Shown here: positions 33,817 to 41,957 of the stretch, piece by piece
Position numbering within the stretch: position 1 is the stretch's first letter
How the letters are laid out: each line of letters begins with the position of its first letter
Assembly (NCBI RefSeq): GCF_022829405.1
Contig: NZ_JAKSXW010000055.1
Span: 1-50,066 of the forward strand
Source: Methylobacterium sp. J-076
GTDB taxonomy: Bacteria > Pseudomonadota > Alphaproteobacteria > Rhizobiales > Beijerinckiaceae
Direction: 5' to 3'
DNA length: 50,066 nucleotides
Notes under the pieces: generated by a model
Database searches by the model: none
The model's input: only the letters and a program-made list of their open reading frames with translations
Told to the model about the DNA's origin: nothing
Translations under genes and position numbers: made by a program

Positions 33817-36057
33817 TCACCACCTCGTGCTGAGGCTCGCCAGCACCCGCCGCGCGTCGCCGTAATAGCAGGACGTGATGGTCTGGCACGAGGAGACGAA
33901 CCGGCGGTCGGCGAGGTTGGTGGCGGTGACGGCGATCCGCCAGCGGTCCCAGTTGTAATGGACCTGCGCGTCGAACAGCACGTAGTCCGGGACCCGGTAG
34001 AGGTTGGCCGTGTCCGCGAAGGAGCGGCCGAAGTAGCGCACGCCGCCGCCGAAGCCGAAGCCGCGCAGGTCGCCCACGGGAATCGTGTAGTCGACGAAGG
34101 CGTTGGCGAAGTTCTCGGGGATGTTGACCGGCACCTTGCCGAGGATGTCGGCGCTGCCCCGCTCGTTGGTGAGGCCGTAGATCGTGTAGGAGGCGGCGAC
34201 GTTGAGCCCGTCGAACACGCTCGCCACGAGCTGCGCCTCGAACCCGGTGGAGCGCACCTCGCCGAGCTGGGCCTGGAAGAAGACGTTGGCCGGATCCGGG
34301 GTCAGCACGTTCTTGCGGTGGATGTCGAAGCCGGCCAGCGTCAGGAAGTAGCCCTGGCCCGGCGGCTCGAACTTCACGCCGCCCTCGACCTGCGTGCCCG
34401 TCTCCGGCTTGAAGGTCTGGCCGCCGAGGCTGGTGCCGATCAGCGGCTGGAACGAGGTCGAGTAGCTCACATACGGTGCGATCCCGCCGTCGAAATTGTA
34501 GATCAGCGCGGTGCGGTAGGTCGTGCCGCTGTCGCTGCGGCCGGTGTTGCCGGCCCCGTTGTTCAGCCTGTCGATCACCCGGTTGTCGGCGAAGTCCTGG
34601 CGCCCGCCCAGCACCAGGGTCAGGCGGTCGGTCAGCTTGATCTGGTCCTGGAGGTAGAGGCCGAGCTGCTGGAACGTGTTGGAATTGATGAGGTACGGGC
34701 TCGGGGTGCCGTCCGCGCCCGCGTAGACCGGGGCGAGGAAGTTCAGGTTCGAGGCCGGGAACAGGGACGCTTGGTTGTCGGTGAGGCGGTAATCCTTGTA
34801 GTCCAGGCCCATCAGCACGTCGTGGCGGAAGTATCCGTCGGAGAAGCGGGCCTCGGCCTGGTTGTCCACCTGGAACAGGTTCACGCGGGCATGGTCGCGG
34901 AACTGGTAGCGGGCGATCTGCGTCTGGGTGGCGTCGCCGAAGGCGTAGCCGAGCTGGCCGATATCGGAGTTCTGGTAGCTCTCGGCGAAGGAGTAGCGCA
35001 GGTTCTGGCGGAAGGCCCACGTGTCGTCGAACACGTGCTCGAACTCGTAGCCGAGGAAGGCCTGATCGCGCTGGAAGGTGTTGAGCTTGGCGTCGCCGAC
35101 GTTGAGGGAACGGGGGATGCGCAGGCCCAGCGCCTGCGGTCGCACCGTGCCGAAATACGGCAGGAAGTTCGCCGTGACGGCGGTGTTGTCGTGCTGGACC
35201 GAGGTGAGGATCGTGAGGGTCGTCGCCCCGTCCGGCTTGTAGGTGACGCTCGGCGCGATGAGGTAGCTGTCGTCGGGGGCGCCGTCGACCTGCGTGCCGC
35301 CGTTCCGGCCGTAGCCGGTCATGCGGTAGAACCAGTGCCCCTCCCGGTCGACCGGGCCGCCGAAGTCGAAGGCCGCGTATTTCTGGCCGAAGGAGCCGCC
35401 GCCGATCTCCACGGTGCCGAACGGCTCGGCGGTCGGGCGCTTGCTCACCTGGTTGACGATGCCGCCGGGGGAGCCGGCGCCGAACAGCACCGCCGCGGGC
35501 CCGCGCAGGATCTCGATCCGCTCGAGGCCGAACGTGTCCACGTTGTAATAGCCGAAGCCGTAGTTCAGCGTCTGCAGCCCGTCCCGGTAGATGCCGTAGT
35601 CGCTGACGTTGAAGCCGCGCAGGTAGAGGAAGGTGTTGCGGGTGTCGGCGCCGAAGGTGCCGGCGAAGGTGCCCGCCACGTACTGCGTCGCCTGGGTCAG
35701 GGTCTGCGCGTTCTGGGCGTCGAGCTGCTGGCGGCCGATGACGGTGATCGATTGCGGCGTCTCGATGAGCGGCGTGTTGGTCTTGGTGGCGGTGGTCGTG
35801 CGCGTCGCCACGTAGCCGGCCACGGGCCCCTTCGGGTCCTCGATGCCCCGGCCCGCGCCGCCGGCCGCGCCCCCCGCCACCGCGCCCGCCGGGGTGCCCC
35901 CGCCGCGGCTCTCCACGCTGATCTCGTCGAGCTGGACGCTCGCCCCGCCGCGGGATGCGGCCTGCTGCGCGGACGCCCCGGTGGACAGGGCGACGAAGGA
36001 GGTGCCGGCGAGGAGGAGGGCGCGCGTGGCCCCCGAACGAATGCGATCGACTCTCAC
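33817..36057 (-). CDS. TonB-dependent siderophore receptor
   Basis: A 746-residue outer-membrane receptor of the FhuA/FpvA type. Signal peptide 1-30 (STGASAQQ), and a TonB-box-like segment near LDEISVESRG. A Gly-rich linker precedes the plug domain (IETPQSITVIGRQQLDAQNAQTL; FLYLRGFNVSDYGIYRDG; RIEILRGPAAVLFGAGSPGGIVNQVSKRP), then a 22-strand barrel ending in aromatic W (SLSTRW). NCBI-type siderophore-receptor landmarks are intact, so it is probably functional for a ferric hydroxamate or similar chelate. No siderophore synthesis, ABC or TonB genes are adjacent. An iron-box-like palindrome lies 74 bp upstream. Confidence 0.93.
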   Translation of the reverse strand: MRVDRIRSGATRALLLAGTSFVALSTGASAQQAASRGGASVQLDEISVESRGGGTPAGAVAGGAAGGAGRGIEDPKGPVAGYVATRTTTATKTNTPLIETPQSITVIGRQQLDAQNAQTLTQATQYVAGTFAGTFGADTRNTFLYLRGFNVSDYGIYRDGLQTLNYGFGYYNVDTFGLERIEILRGPAAVLFGAGSPGGIVNQVSKRPTAEPFGTVEIGGGSFGQKYAAFDFGGPVDREGHWFYRMTGYGRNGGTQVDGAPDDSYLIAPSVTYKPDGATTLTILTSVQHDNTAVTANFLPYFGTVRPQALGLRIPRSLNVGDAKLNTFQRDQAFLGYEFEHVFDDTWAFRQNLRYSFAESYQNSDIGQLGYAFGDATQTQIARYQFRDHARVNLFQVDNQAEARFSDGYFRHDVLMGLDYKDYRLTDNQASLFPASNLNFLAPVYAGADGTPSPYLINSNTFQQLGLYLQDQIKLTDRLTLVLGGRQDFADNRVIDRLNNGAGNTGRSDSGTTYRTALIYNFDGGIAPYVSYSTSFQPLIGTSLGGQTFKPETGTQVEGGVKFEPPGQGYFLTLAGFDIHRKNVLTPDPANVFFQAQLGEVRSTGFEAQLVASVFDGLNVAASYTIYGLTNERGSADILGKVPVNIPENFANAFVDYTIPVGDLRGFGFGGGVRYFGRSFADTANLYRVPDYVLFDAQVHYNWDRWRIAVTATNLADRRFVSSCQTITSCYYGDARRVLASLSTRW

Positions 36058-36130
36058 TGCCTTGCCCCCCCGAACCCCTGAGACCAGCCGGACCCGTTCG
36101 CCGGGAGGGACCCGGCGGGGCGGACGCGCT

Positions 36131-36149
36131 GTTTAGAATCATGATAAAC
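36131..36149 (-). promoter_or_regulatory. Candidate iron-responsive operator
   Basis: GTTTAGAATCATGATAAAC: arms GTTTA/TAAAC around an AT-rich centre. It contains TTTAGAA, as in the alphaproteobacterial Irr (ICE) box, and ATCATGAT, reminiscent of Fur sites. It is 74 bp upstream of the receptor start. Which regulator binds is uncertain. Confidence 0.5.
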
Positions 36150-36243
36150 TATTGCGCCAACTGCGCTTTCTCGCTTTGAGTACGGTGCGTCAGGCTTGGC
36201 CGCAAGGGGCGACGGATCGGTTGCACAGGGCTGTGGCGAATCA

Positions 36244-36273
36244 ATCACGCCCGCGGTGCAAGGCGGGCGTGAT
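36244..36273 (-). terminator. Hairpin after esterase-like gene
   Basis: ATCACGCCCGC and GCGGGCGTGAT are perfect 11-bp inverted arms with an 8-base loop. They lie ~110 bp past the stop at 36381, between it and the receptor promoter. This is the main element seen in 36150-36380. Confidence 0.6.
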
Positions 36274-36380
36274 CAGTTCAGGCCGCCGGCACGACTGCCT
36301 GCGGTGGCGGCCCGCCGTCCGCAGGACCGGGGAGGGGAGGGGATCTCGGCCCCGCGGGGGAGGGGGGCCGGGATCCGCCG

Positions 36381-37592
36381 TCAGGGCCGCATGCGGGCGG
36401 ACAGCCAGCCCATCACCGTGTCGGCCACGAGGTCGCTGTTCTTCTCGACCATGACCATGTGGCCGTTGCCCTGCACCTTCTGGTCGGCGAGGCGCAGCAC
36501 GTCCGGTTTGGCGCCGGCCTGGGTCAGGAAGGCGGCGGTGCACCCGTCGTAGGTGGCGTGGAAGGAGGCCTCCGCCGTCACGATCACCGTCGGCACCCGG
36601 GCGAGGTTGGGCAGCCTGCGGGCCGGATCGGCCTGCATCCAGCAGCGGATCTGGCCCTCGGCCGAGGGCTTGGCCTGCTGGGCCACGGCGAGGTCCTCGG
36701 GCATCTTCACCGGCGGCTCGAAGGTGAGCGGCATGCGGGTGATGCCGTAGGCGCGGGCGCGCCCGTCCCCCGACTTCTCCCAGAAATCCTTGCCGCCCCG
36801 GAACTTCACGTCGAAGAAGGGCGGGCCGCCGGGCTCGACGGCGACATGGGCCTTCACGAGGTCGGGGCGGGCGTCGGAGAGGGCCCAGCCGAACAGGGCG
36901 CCCTGGCCGTGGGTGAGGAGGATCACCGGTCCGGTGCGGTCGAGGAGGGCGCCGAGGGCGGTGTCGACCAGCTCCTCGGTCTGCTGGCTGTTGGCGAGGA
37001 AGGGCACCTGGCTCGCGTAGTACTGGTCGAAGCTCGGGTTGCCCTGGACGCCGGGCCCCCCCGTCCACTGCGTGTGGAGCTTGGCCTGGGGGTAGAGGTC
37101 GTAGACCTCCGGCGCGGTGAAGACCCGCTCCAGGTCGCGGGTGCCGAGGCGGTCGTAGGGGCCGTAGACCTCGGGGTTGGTGCCGGAGCGCCCGCGCCCG
37201 ACCTGATCGACCACGTAGACCTGGTAGCCCCATTCCACGAAGCGCTGCGCCCAGCCCGAGCGCCCGTCCGGCGTCGCCAGGAAGTTGACGCCGGTCTGGG
37301 CCAGGCCGTGGATCATCACCACGGGGTAGGGCTGCGTGACCTTGGCCGGGGTGCGGACCTGCACGAACATCTGGCCGACCATCAGGGTCTTCTCGCCGAC
37401 CTTCTGGTAGCGCCCGCCGACGAAGAAGTAGCTCGACCGGGTCACCGGATCGCCCGGGGCCGGGGCCGCCGGCTCGTTGGCGGGCCGCAGCAGCGTGCCC
37501 TGCGCCAGGGCGGGCCCTCCGACCAGCGCCGCCGCAAGCGCCGTCATGACCAGGGCCGCCGCCGCGCACCGTCCCGGATTCCGTCCGACCAT
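36381..37592 (-). CDS. Exported esterase-like alpha/beta hydrolase lacking the nucleophile Ser
   Basis: A 403-residue protein with a signal peptide (AAALVMTALAAALVGGPALAQ). The hydrolase fold reads PYPVVMIHGLAQTGVNFL (oxyanion loop), GYQVYVVDQVGRGRSG and a late NGHMVMVEKNSD with the catalytic His. The nucleophile elbow, normally GxSxG or HSQGG in esterase-713-like proteins, reads LLTHGQGALFGW. The expected Ser is Gly, so ordinary Ser-hydrolase chemistry is doubtful; it may bind, or use another residue. ATG 37592 (MVGRNPGRC) is chosen for its signal peptide. It is a single gene ended by a hairpin, divergent from a small membrane-protein gene 261 bp away. Confidence 0.75.
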   Translation of the reverse strand: MVGRNPGRCAAAALVMTALAAALVGGPALAQGTLLRPANEPAAPAPGDPVTRSSYFFVGGRYQKVGEKTLMVGQMFVQVRTPAKVTQPYPVVMIHGLAQTGVNFLATPDGRSGWAQRFVEWGYQVYVVDQVGRGRSGTNPEVYGPYDRLGTRDLERVFTAPEVYDLYPQAKLHTQWTGGPGVQGNPSFDQYYASQVPFLANSQQTEELVDTALGALLDRTGPVILLTHGQGALFGWALSDARPDLVKAHVAVEPGGPPFFDVKFRGGKDFWEKSGDGRARAYGITRMPLTFEPPVKMPEDLAVAQQAKPSAEGQIRCWMQADPARRLPNLARVPTVIVTAEASFHATYDGCTAAFLTQAGAKPDVLRLADQKVQGNGHMVMVEKNSDLVADTVMGWLSARMRP

Positions 37593-37853
37593 TCCCAATC
37601 CCCCGAGGCCCCTGCCGTCCGGCCGCGAACGCCGCGGCCGACGGGAACGCGGCCGGCCCGGGTCGATATCCTGGGTCCGGCCTGCGCGCATCCGGGTCTG
37701 GTAACGGCCGAACGTGACGTTTCGTGCGGTGTCACACGCGCGCGGCGCGGCGCGCATGCCAGCGCCGTCACGAATGGCGGTGGCGGGAACGGCCCGGCAT
37801 CGCCACTTCGGGCTCAGCGTGCCGGCCGGTACGCCGCTCCGAGGAATCCCGCC

Positions 37854-38027
37854 GTGGACCCCGCTACCGCCAAGACCCTCGTCTCCGCCGCTCTCGTCGC
37901 CGGAATCGCCGCGTTCAGCCTCGTGTCGCTCAAGGCGATGCTGGCGCAGATCGCCGAGGATCTCCGGGAGGCCCGGCGCGTGCCGGTGCGGGTGACGGCC
38001 CAGGCCCCGCGCCCGCCGGAAGCCTGA
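37854..38027 (+). CDS. Small single-helix membrane protein
   Basis: A 57-residue product from GTG 37854, preceded by GAGGA 7 bases upstream. One hydrophobic helix (LVSAALVAGIAAFSLVSL) is followed by a charged amphipathic helix (AMLAQIAEDLREARRVPVRV) and a Pro-rich end. There is no recognised family. G/C3 bias, the ribosome site and the clean topology support it. It is convergent with the acyl-CoA synthetase gene, 19 bp between stops. Confidence 0.5.
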   Translation: MDPATAKTLVSAALVAGIAAFSLVSLKAMLAQIAEDLREARRVPVRVTAQAPRPPEA

Positions 38028-38046
38028 CGGCGCGGGGAGCGCCCCC

Positions 38047-39675
38047 TCACGCCTCCCTGGCGCGGGCGCGCAGGACGTATTTCTGGATCTTGCCCGTCGA
38101 CGTCTTCGGCAATTCGCCGAAGACGACGTGGCGCGGCAGCTTGTAGGACGCCAGCCGCCCCCGGCACCACTGGATCAGGTCGTCGGCCGTGGCCGTCGCC
38201 CCCGGCCTCAGCTCGATGAAGGCGCAGGGCGTCTCGCCCCATTTCGGGTCGGGCAGGGCCACCACGGCCGCCGCCGCGACGGCCGGGTGCTTGAACAGCG
38301 CGTCCTCCACCTCGATGGAGGAGATGTTCTCGCCGCCCGAGATGATGATGTCCTTCGAGCGGTCCTTGAGCTGCACGTAGCCGTCCGGATGCTTCACCCC
38401 GAGGTCGCCCGTGCGGAACCAGCCGCCCCGGAAGGCCGCCTCCGTCGCCTTCGGGTTCTTGAGGTAGCCGCGCATCACCACGTTGCCGCGCATCATCACC
38501 TCGCCCATCGTCGTCCCGTCGGCGGGGACCGGCTCCAACGTCTCGGGATCGCGGACGTCGAGGGCCTCGAGCACGGGGTAGCGCACGCCCTGGCGCGCCT
38601 TCCGGGCGGCCCGCTGGTCGGAGGAGAGGGCGTCCCACTCCCCATGCCATTCGTTGACGACGGCCGGGCCGTAGCTCTCCGTTAGCCCGTAGAGGTGGGT
38701 GACGTCGAACCCCGCCTCGGACATGCCCGCCAGGACCGCCTCCGGGGGCGGGGCGGCGGCGGTGAAGAAGGCGACCCGGCGGGGGAGGGGGCGGCGCTCC
38801 GCGTCCGAGGCGTTGATCAGGAGCTGCATCACGATCGGCGCGCCGCACAGGTGGGTGACGCCGTGCTCGGCCATCAGGCGGTACATCGCCTCCGCCCGCA
38901 CCTGCCGCAGGCAGACATGGGTGCCGGCCACCACCGACAGGGTCCAGGGGAAACACCAGCCGTTGCAGTGGAACATCGGCAGGGTCCACAGATAGACCGG
39001 GTGCCGGCCGAGGCCGCCCGTCACCACGTTGCCGAGGGCCAGCAGGGCCGCCCCCCGGTGGTGATAGACCACGCCCTTCGGGTCGCCCGTGGTCCCCGAC
39101 GTGTAGTTGAGGGAGATCGCATCCCACTCGTCGGAGGGGAGGGGCCAGTCCGCCTCCGGATCGCCGGCGGCGAGGAACGCCTCGTAGCCGGTCTCCCCCA
39201 GGGCCTCGCCGGGGCCGTCGTATTCCGGGTCGTCCACGTCGATGACGAAGGGCGCCGGATCCAATCCCGCCAGGGCCGGCCCGGCGATGCGGGAGAATTC
39301 CCGGTCGGTGATGAGGACCTTGGCCTCGCCGTGGCCCAGGCAGAACCGGATCGCCTCGGCATCGAGGCGGGTGTTGAGCGTGTTCAGCACCGCCCCGGAC
39401 ATGGGCACGCCGTAATGGCACTCGACCATCTCGGGGGTGTTGGCGAGGAGGACGGCGACCGTGTCGCCGCGCCCGATCCCCCGGGCCCTGAGGGCGGAGG
39501 CGAGGCGCCGGGCGCGCCCGTACAGCTCCGCGTAGGAGCGCCGCAGGCCGCCATGGACCACCGCGACGTGGCGGGGGAAGACCTTGGCCGCCCGGTCGAG
39601 GTAGAGGAGGGGGGTGAGCGGCTGGTAGTTGGCCGCGACGGGGTCGAGATCCCGGTCGTAGATCGTGTCGCCCAT
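38047..39675 (-). CDS. Acyl-CoA synthetase (AMP-forming, FadD/DmdB-like)
   Basis: A 542-residue adenylating ligase of medium-chain or short-branched acids. The ATP loop is NYTSGTTGDPKGVVYHH. The motif FHCNGWCFPW is diagnostic of the AlkK/DmdB-type acyl-CoA synthetases. YGLTESYGPAVVNEW, GWFRTGDLGVKHPDGYVQLKDRSKD, SGGENISSIEVE and the catalytic Lys in PKTSTGKIQKY complete the set. The ATG at 39675 follows GGAGGGG on the minus strand by 4 bases. Substrate could be a methylmercaptopropionate-like, medium-chain or aryl acid. No beta-oxidation partners are adjacent. A 19-bp gap separates it from the convergent small gene. Confidence 0.92.
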   Translation of the reverse strand: MGDTIYDRDLDPVAANYQPLTPLLYLDRAAKVFPRHVAVVHGGLRRSYAELYGRARRLASALRARGIGRGDTVAVLLANTPEMVECHYGVPMSGAVLNTLNTRLDAEAIRFCLGHGEAKVLITDREFSRIAGPALAGLDPAPFVIDVDDPEYDGPGEALGETGYEAFLAAGDPEADWPLPSDEWDAISLNYTSGTTGDPKGVVYHHRGAALLALGNVVTGGLGRHPVYLWTLPMFHCNGWCFPWTLSVVAGTHVCLRQVRAEAMYRLMAEHGVTHLCGAPIVMQLLINASDAERRPLPRRVAFFTAAAPPPEAVLAGMSEAGFDVTHLYGLTESYGPAVVNEWHGEWDALSSDQRAARKARQGVRYPVLEALDVRDPETLEPVPADGTTMGEVMMRGNVVMRGYLKNPKATEAAFRGGWFRTGDLGVKHPDGYVQLKDRSKDIIISGGENISSIEVEDALFKHPAVAAAAVVALPDPKWGETPCAFIELRPGATATADDLIQWCRGRLASYKLPRHVVFGELPKTSTGKIQKYVLRARAREA

Positions 39676-39756
39676 CGTCCCCTCCGTGTTTCCGGAACGG
39701 TAGCGCGCCTGCGCCGGGCAGTTCAATCGGAGATCCGGGGCGGGCGGCCGCCGGGC

Positions 39757-40320
39757 TCAGTGCAGGGCCTCGTCCTCCGGCTCGGGCACGAAGCGGGCGA
39801 GCTCGAACCCCACCTCGATCATCAGGCGCTCGACCCGCTCGATCAGCACCGGGCGCCGCAGGGTCTGGGCGAGGCCGCGCAGGGCGATCACGTGCTCGGC
39901 CATGCGGTTCATCACCTGCTCGGTGTGGGCGAGCCCGACCGACTGCTCGTCCGTGCGGTCGATGGCGATGCCGCAGCCCTGCGCGACGGAGCCGGTCGGG
40001 TCCCGCTCGATCCGGCCGCGCATGACCAGGGTGCGGATTCCCGCCCGGTCGTCGCAGGTGCGGAACTCGGCCTCCACCGGGCCGCCCATCGCCCCCACGG
40101 CGTAGAGGTAGTTCTCCATGCGGACCCGGTCGTCCGGGTGGGTCCGGTCGAGGAAGGTCGCGAGGGAGACCCCCGCCGCCGCGGCCACCGGATCGAGCCC
40201 GAGCAGCCCCGGGAAGCTTCCCGACAGCGAGAGGCGGCCCGCCCAATGATCGTGCACCCAGGTGCCGACGACGCCGGACGCCTTCAGCACGGATTGCGGG
40301 ATCGGTGATTCCATCGTCAT
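39757..40320 (-). CDS. PAS-domain protein without output domain
   Basis: A 187-residue soluble protein made of one PAS_3-type fold. GTWVHDHWAGRLSLSGSFPGLLGLDP, LATFLDRTHPDDRVRME (the HPDDR motif), EFRTCDDRAGIRTLVMRGRIERDPTG and GCGIAIDRTDEQ follow in order. A C-terminal helical tail of ~55 residues follows (MNRMAEHVIALRGLAQTLRRP), too short for a kinase or helix-turn-helix. Such stand-alone PAS proteins abound in Methylobacterium; the role is unknown. It starts divergently from the parA-like gene, and the region between them holds the first of three ACCT-S-AGGT palindromes 15 bp upstream of its start. Confidence 0.75.
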   Translation of the reverse strand: MTMESPIPQSVLKASGVVGTWVHDHWAGRLSLSGSFPGLLGLDPVAAAAGVSLATFLDRTHPDDRVRMENYLYAVGAMGGPVEAEFRTCDDRAGIRTLVMRGRIERDPTGSVAQGCGIAIDRTDEQSVGLAHTEQVMNRMAEHVIALRGLAQTLRRPVLIERVERLMIEVGFELARFVPEPEDEALH

Positions 40321-40334
40321 CGTCCTGGCGTCTA

Positions 40335-40347
40335 TAACCTGAGGTTA
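40335..40347. promoter_or_regulatory. ACCT-S-AGGT palindrome, site 1
   Basis: TAACCTGAGGTTA, a 6-1-6 perfect palindrome, 15 bp upstream of the PAS gene start. Sites 2 and 3 at 40442 and 40608 share ACCT-C-AGGT. Confidence 0.55.
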
Positions 40348-40441
40348 GATCACCACAGGGGTCTCGATGCGCCCTCTACCGAAGCTACGTCATTCATTAG
40401 ACACTGAAAAGGGCGCTAGACGAATTCGGGCTCAATTCTAA

Positions 40442-40450
40442 ACCTCAGGT
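40442..40450. promoter_or_regulatory. ACCT-S-AGGT palindrome, site 2
   Basis: ACCTCAGGT within TAAACCTCAGGTATGA, midway in the divergent region. The core and one flank match site 1. Confidence 0.5.
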
Positions 40451-40525
40451 ATGATTTCCCCGGAATTTCGGCCAGGGGGGAGGGCGGGGCGCGTCCGGCG
40501 GCGGGAACGATGGTCTCCGACGCCC

Positions 40526-40540
40526 TTAACGAAGCGTTAA
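40526..40540 (+). promoter_or_regulatory. CtrA-type box
   Basis: TTAACGAAGCGTTAA, i.e. TTAA-N7-TTAA followed by CC, the full-site consensus of the cell-cycle regulator CtrA. It lies 137 bp upstream of the parA-like start. Confidence 0.55.
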
Positions 40541-40607
40541 CCATGTCCGGCGCAACTCGACGCCCTGGATCCTTGGATTGCAGGATCGCAGAGGATGCAG
40601 GAACACG

Positions 40608-40616
40608 ACCTCAGGT
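40608..40616. promoter_or_regulatory. ACCT-S-AGGT palindrome, site 3
   Basis: ACCTCAGGT in CGACCTCAGGTTG, 60 bp upstream of the parA-like start. Confidence 0.5.
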
Positions 40617-40676
40617 TGCACGAACACCCGTGACGCCTGACGCCGGATCTGCACGCAGGCAGGAGGACGTCCGCGG

Positions 40677-41324
40677 ATGAAAGCGCTGACCTTCGTCACC
40701 CAGAAGGGCGGGAGCGGCAAGAGCACGCTCTGCATCTCCCTCGCCGTGGCGGCCCGGGAGGCGGGGCACTCGGTCTGCATCCTGGAGATGGACCGGCAGG
40801 CCACCGTCTCGGACTGGCTCGACCACCGCACCGTCGAGGGCCCCGAGGTGGCGCAGATCGATGCCGCCCAGCTCGATCCGGTGATGGAGCGCCTGCGCGA
40901 ATCCGCCTACGACTACGTCTTCATCGACACGCCCGGCGTGGACAGCCCCGGCACCCTCTCGGCGATCCGCGCCGCCGACCTGTGCATCATCCCCTGCCGT
41001 CCGACGCCCGCGGACCTGCGCGCCTTCAAGCCGACGCTGGCCGCCGTCTACCGGCTGGAGAAGAAGTTCGCCTTCGTCCTGAACCAGACCCCGCCCCGCT
41101 CCTACCGGGTGCGCGACGCGGCGGACGGCCTCGCGGTCCTCGGCATCCTGCCGGACGTGAACATCGTCGCCCGCACCGACCACCAGGACGCGATCGGCCT
41201 CGGCCTCGGCGTCACGGAACTGAACCCCAAGGGCCAGGCCGCCGCCGAGGTGCGCAAGCTCTGGAGCTGGATCGAGCGCCGCTCCCAGGCGGGCCGGACG
41301 GACAAGCATGTCCAAGCCGCCTAA
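40677..41324 (+). CDS. ParA/MinD-type partition ATPase (orphan, VirC1-like size)
   Basis: A 215-residue ATPase with the deviant Walker A FVTQKGGSGKST (signature K10 and K15). The Walker A' aspartate lies in EMDRQATVSDW, Walker B in YVFIDTPGVDS, and the specificity region PCRPTPADLRAF follows. It lacks the N-terminal DNA-binding domain of type Ia plasmid ParA, so it belongs with short type Ib ParA or VirC1-like proteins, which dimerise on ATP and bind DNA non-specifically. Its partner gene overlaps by 17 bp and encodes a ribbon-helix-helix protein. Expected roles are positioning of DNA or a protein cluster. AGGAGG lies 10 bases before the ATG. Upstream are a CtrA box and three palindromes. Confidence 0.88.
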   Translation: MKALTFVTQKGGSGKSTLCISLAVAAREAGHSVCILEMDRQATVSDWLDHRTVEGPEVAQIDAAQLDPVMERLRESAYDYVFIDTPGVDSPGTLSAIRAADLCIIPCRPTPADLRAFKPTLAAVYRLEKKFAFVLNQTPPRSYRVRDAADGLAVLGILPDVNIVARTDHQDAIGLGLGVTELNPKGQAAAEVRKLWSWIERRSQAGRTDKHVQAA

Positions 41325-41655
41325 GCTCAGCCTCGCGGCCATCGTGGCGGCGGCGACACCCCAGGAGCGCCCCTCCCCCGGGCGGGCCGGGCTGCGCAGC
41401 GCCGAGATCGTCGCCCTCACCCCGGCGGCCAAGGCGCCGCCGCAGGCCGAGGCCCCCCGCAGCAGCGCGACCCTCAAGCAGCGGGCCCGCCAGATGTCCG
41501 TCTATCTGGAGCCTCCGGTCTACGACCAGCTGCGCGACCTCGCCCATGCCGAGCGCACCAAGATGCACGGCCTGATGCTCGAAGCCCTCGACCTCCTGTT
41601 CAAGCAGCGGGGCTCCCGCTCCATCGCCCAGCTCACCGACCACCTGCCCCGCTGA
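41308..41655 (+). CDS. Ribbon-helix-helix partner of the ParA-like ATPase
   Basis: A 115-residue protein. Residues 1-55 are Ala/Pro-rich and disordered. Residues ~60-105 read RQMSVYLEPPVYDQLRDLAHAERTKMHGLMLEALDLLFKQRG in successive short segments: a beta strand (MSVYLEP) then two helices, the ribbon-helix-helix DNA-binding fold seen in ParG/Omega, VirC2 and similar partners. It overlaps the ATPase gene by 17 bp, implying coupled expression and complex formation. Proteins of this kind bind short palindromes; the repeated ACCT-S-AGGT upstream is a natural candidate site. A strong terminator follows. Confidence 0.82.
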   Translation: MSKPPKLSLAAIVAAATPQERPSPGRAGLRSAEIVALTPAAKAPPQAEAPRSSATLKQRARQMSVYLEPPVYDQLRDLAHAERTKMHGLMLEALDLLFKQRGSRSIAQLTDHLPR

Positions 41656-41685
41656 GCGTTTCGCCTTTCCGGTCCTGGGGGTTAA

Positions 41686-41720
41686 GCCGCTCTCCTCGGG
41701 TTCCGCCCGAGGAGAGCGGC
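41686..41720 (+). terminator. Hairpin terminator after ParA/RHH operon
   Basis: GCCGCTCTCCTCGGG, loop TTCCG, CCCGAGGAGAGCGGC: a perfect 15-bp stem 30 bp after the stop. The rest of the 302-bp gap up to rlpA shows no gene. Confidence 0.8.
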
Positions 41721-41957
41721 GGGGCGCGGCCGGATCGACCGCGCCCCCTCTCCGCCGCGCCGCGACACCGGGGCGCGGCGGGTCCTTGGCCCGCGACCTT
41801 CATGCGTTTCATGAAGCGATGGCGGTGGATGCGCGCCCCGCGGCCCGTTCCGTTCAGGCTTCCTTTACGTCACGGCGACAATTCTCCGGGGACCCGGCGG
41901 TGCCGGGCGAGGTCCGGTCCCGGGCCGGTCCCCGAGTAGAGTTGGTCTCCCCGCGTG

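Noticed and set aside
33443..33865. 140-codon plus-strand frame in the gap downstream of the TonB receptor
   Set aside because: Low G/C3 at its start, no ribosome site, overlaps the receptor 3' end and has no recognisable content.
40543..40680. 45-codon leader ORF whose TGA overlaps the parA-like ATG
   Set aside because: No ribosome site, and its codons lack the G/C third-position bias of real genes here; the overlap looks accidental.
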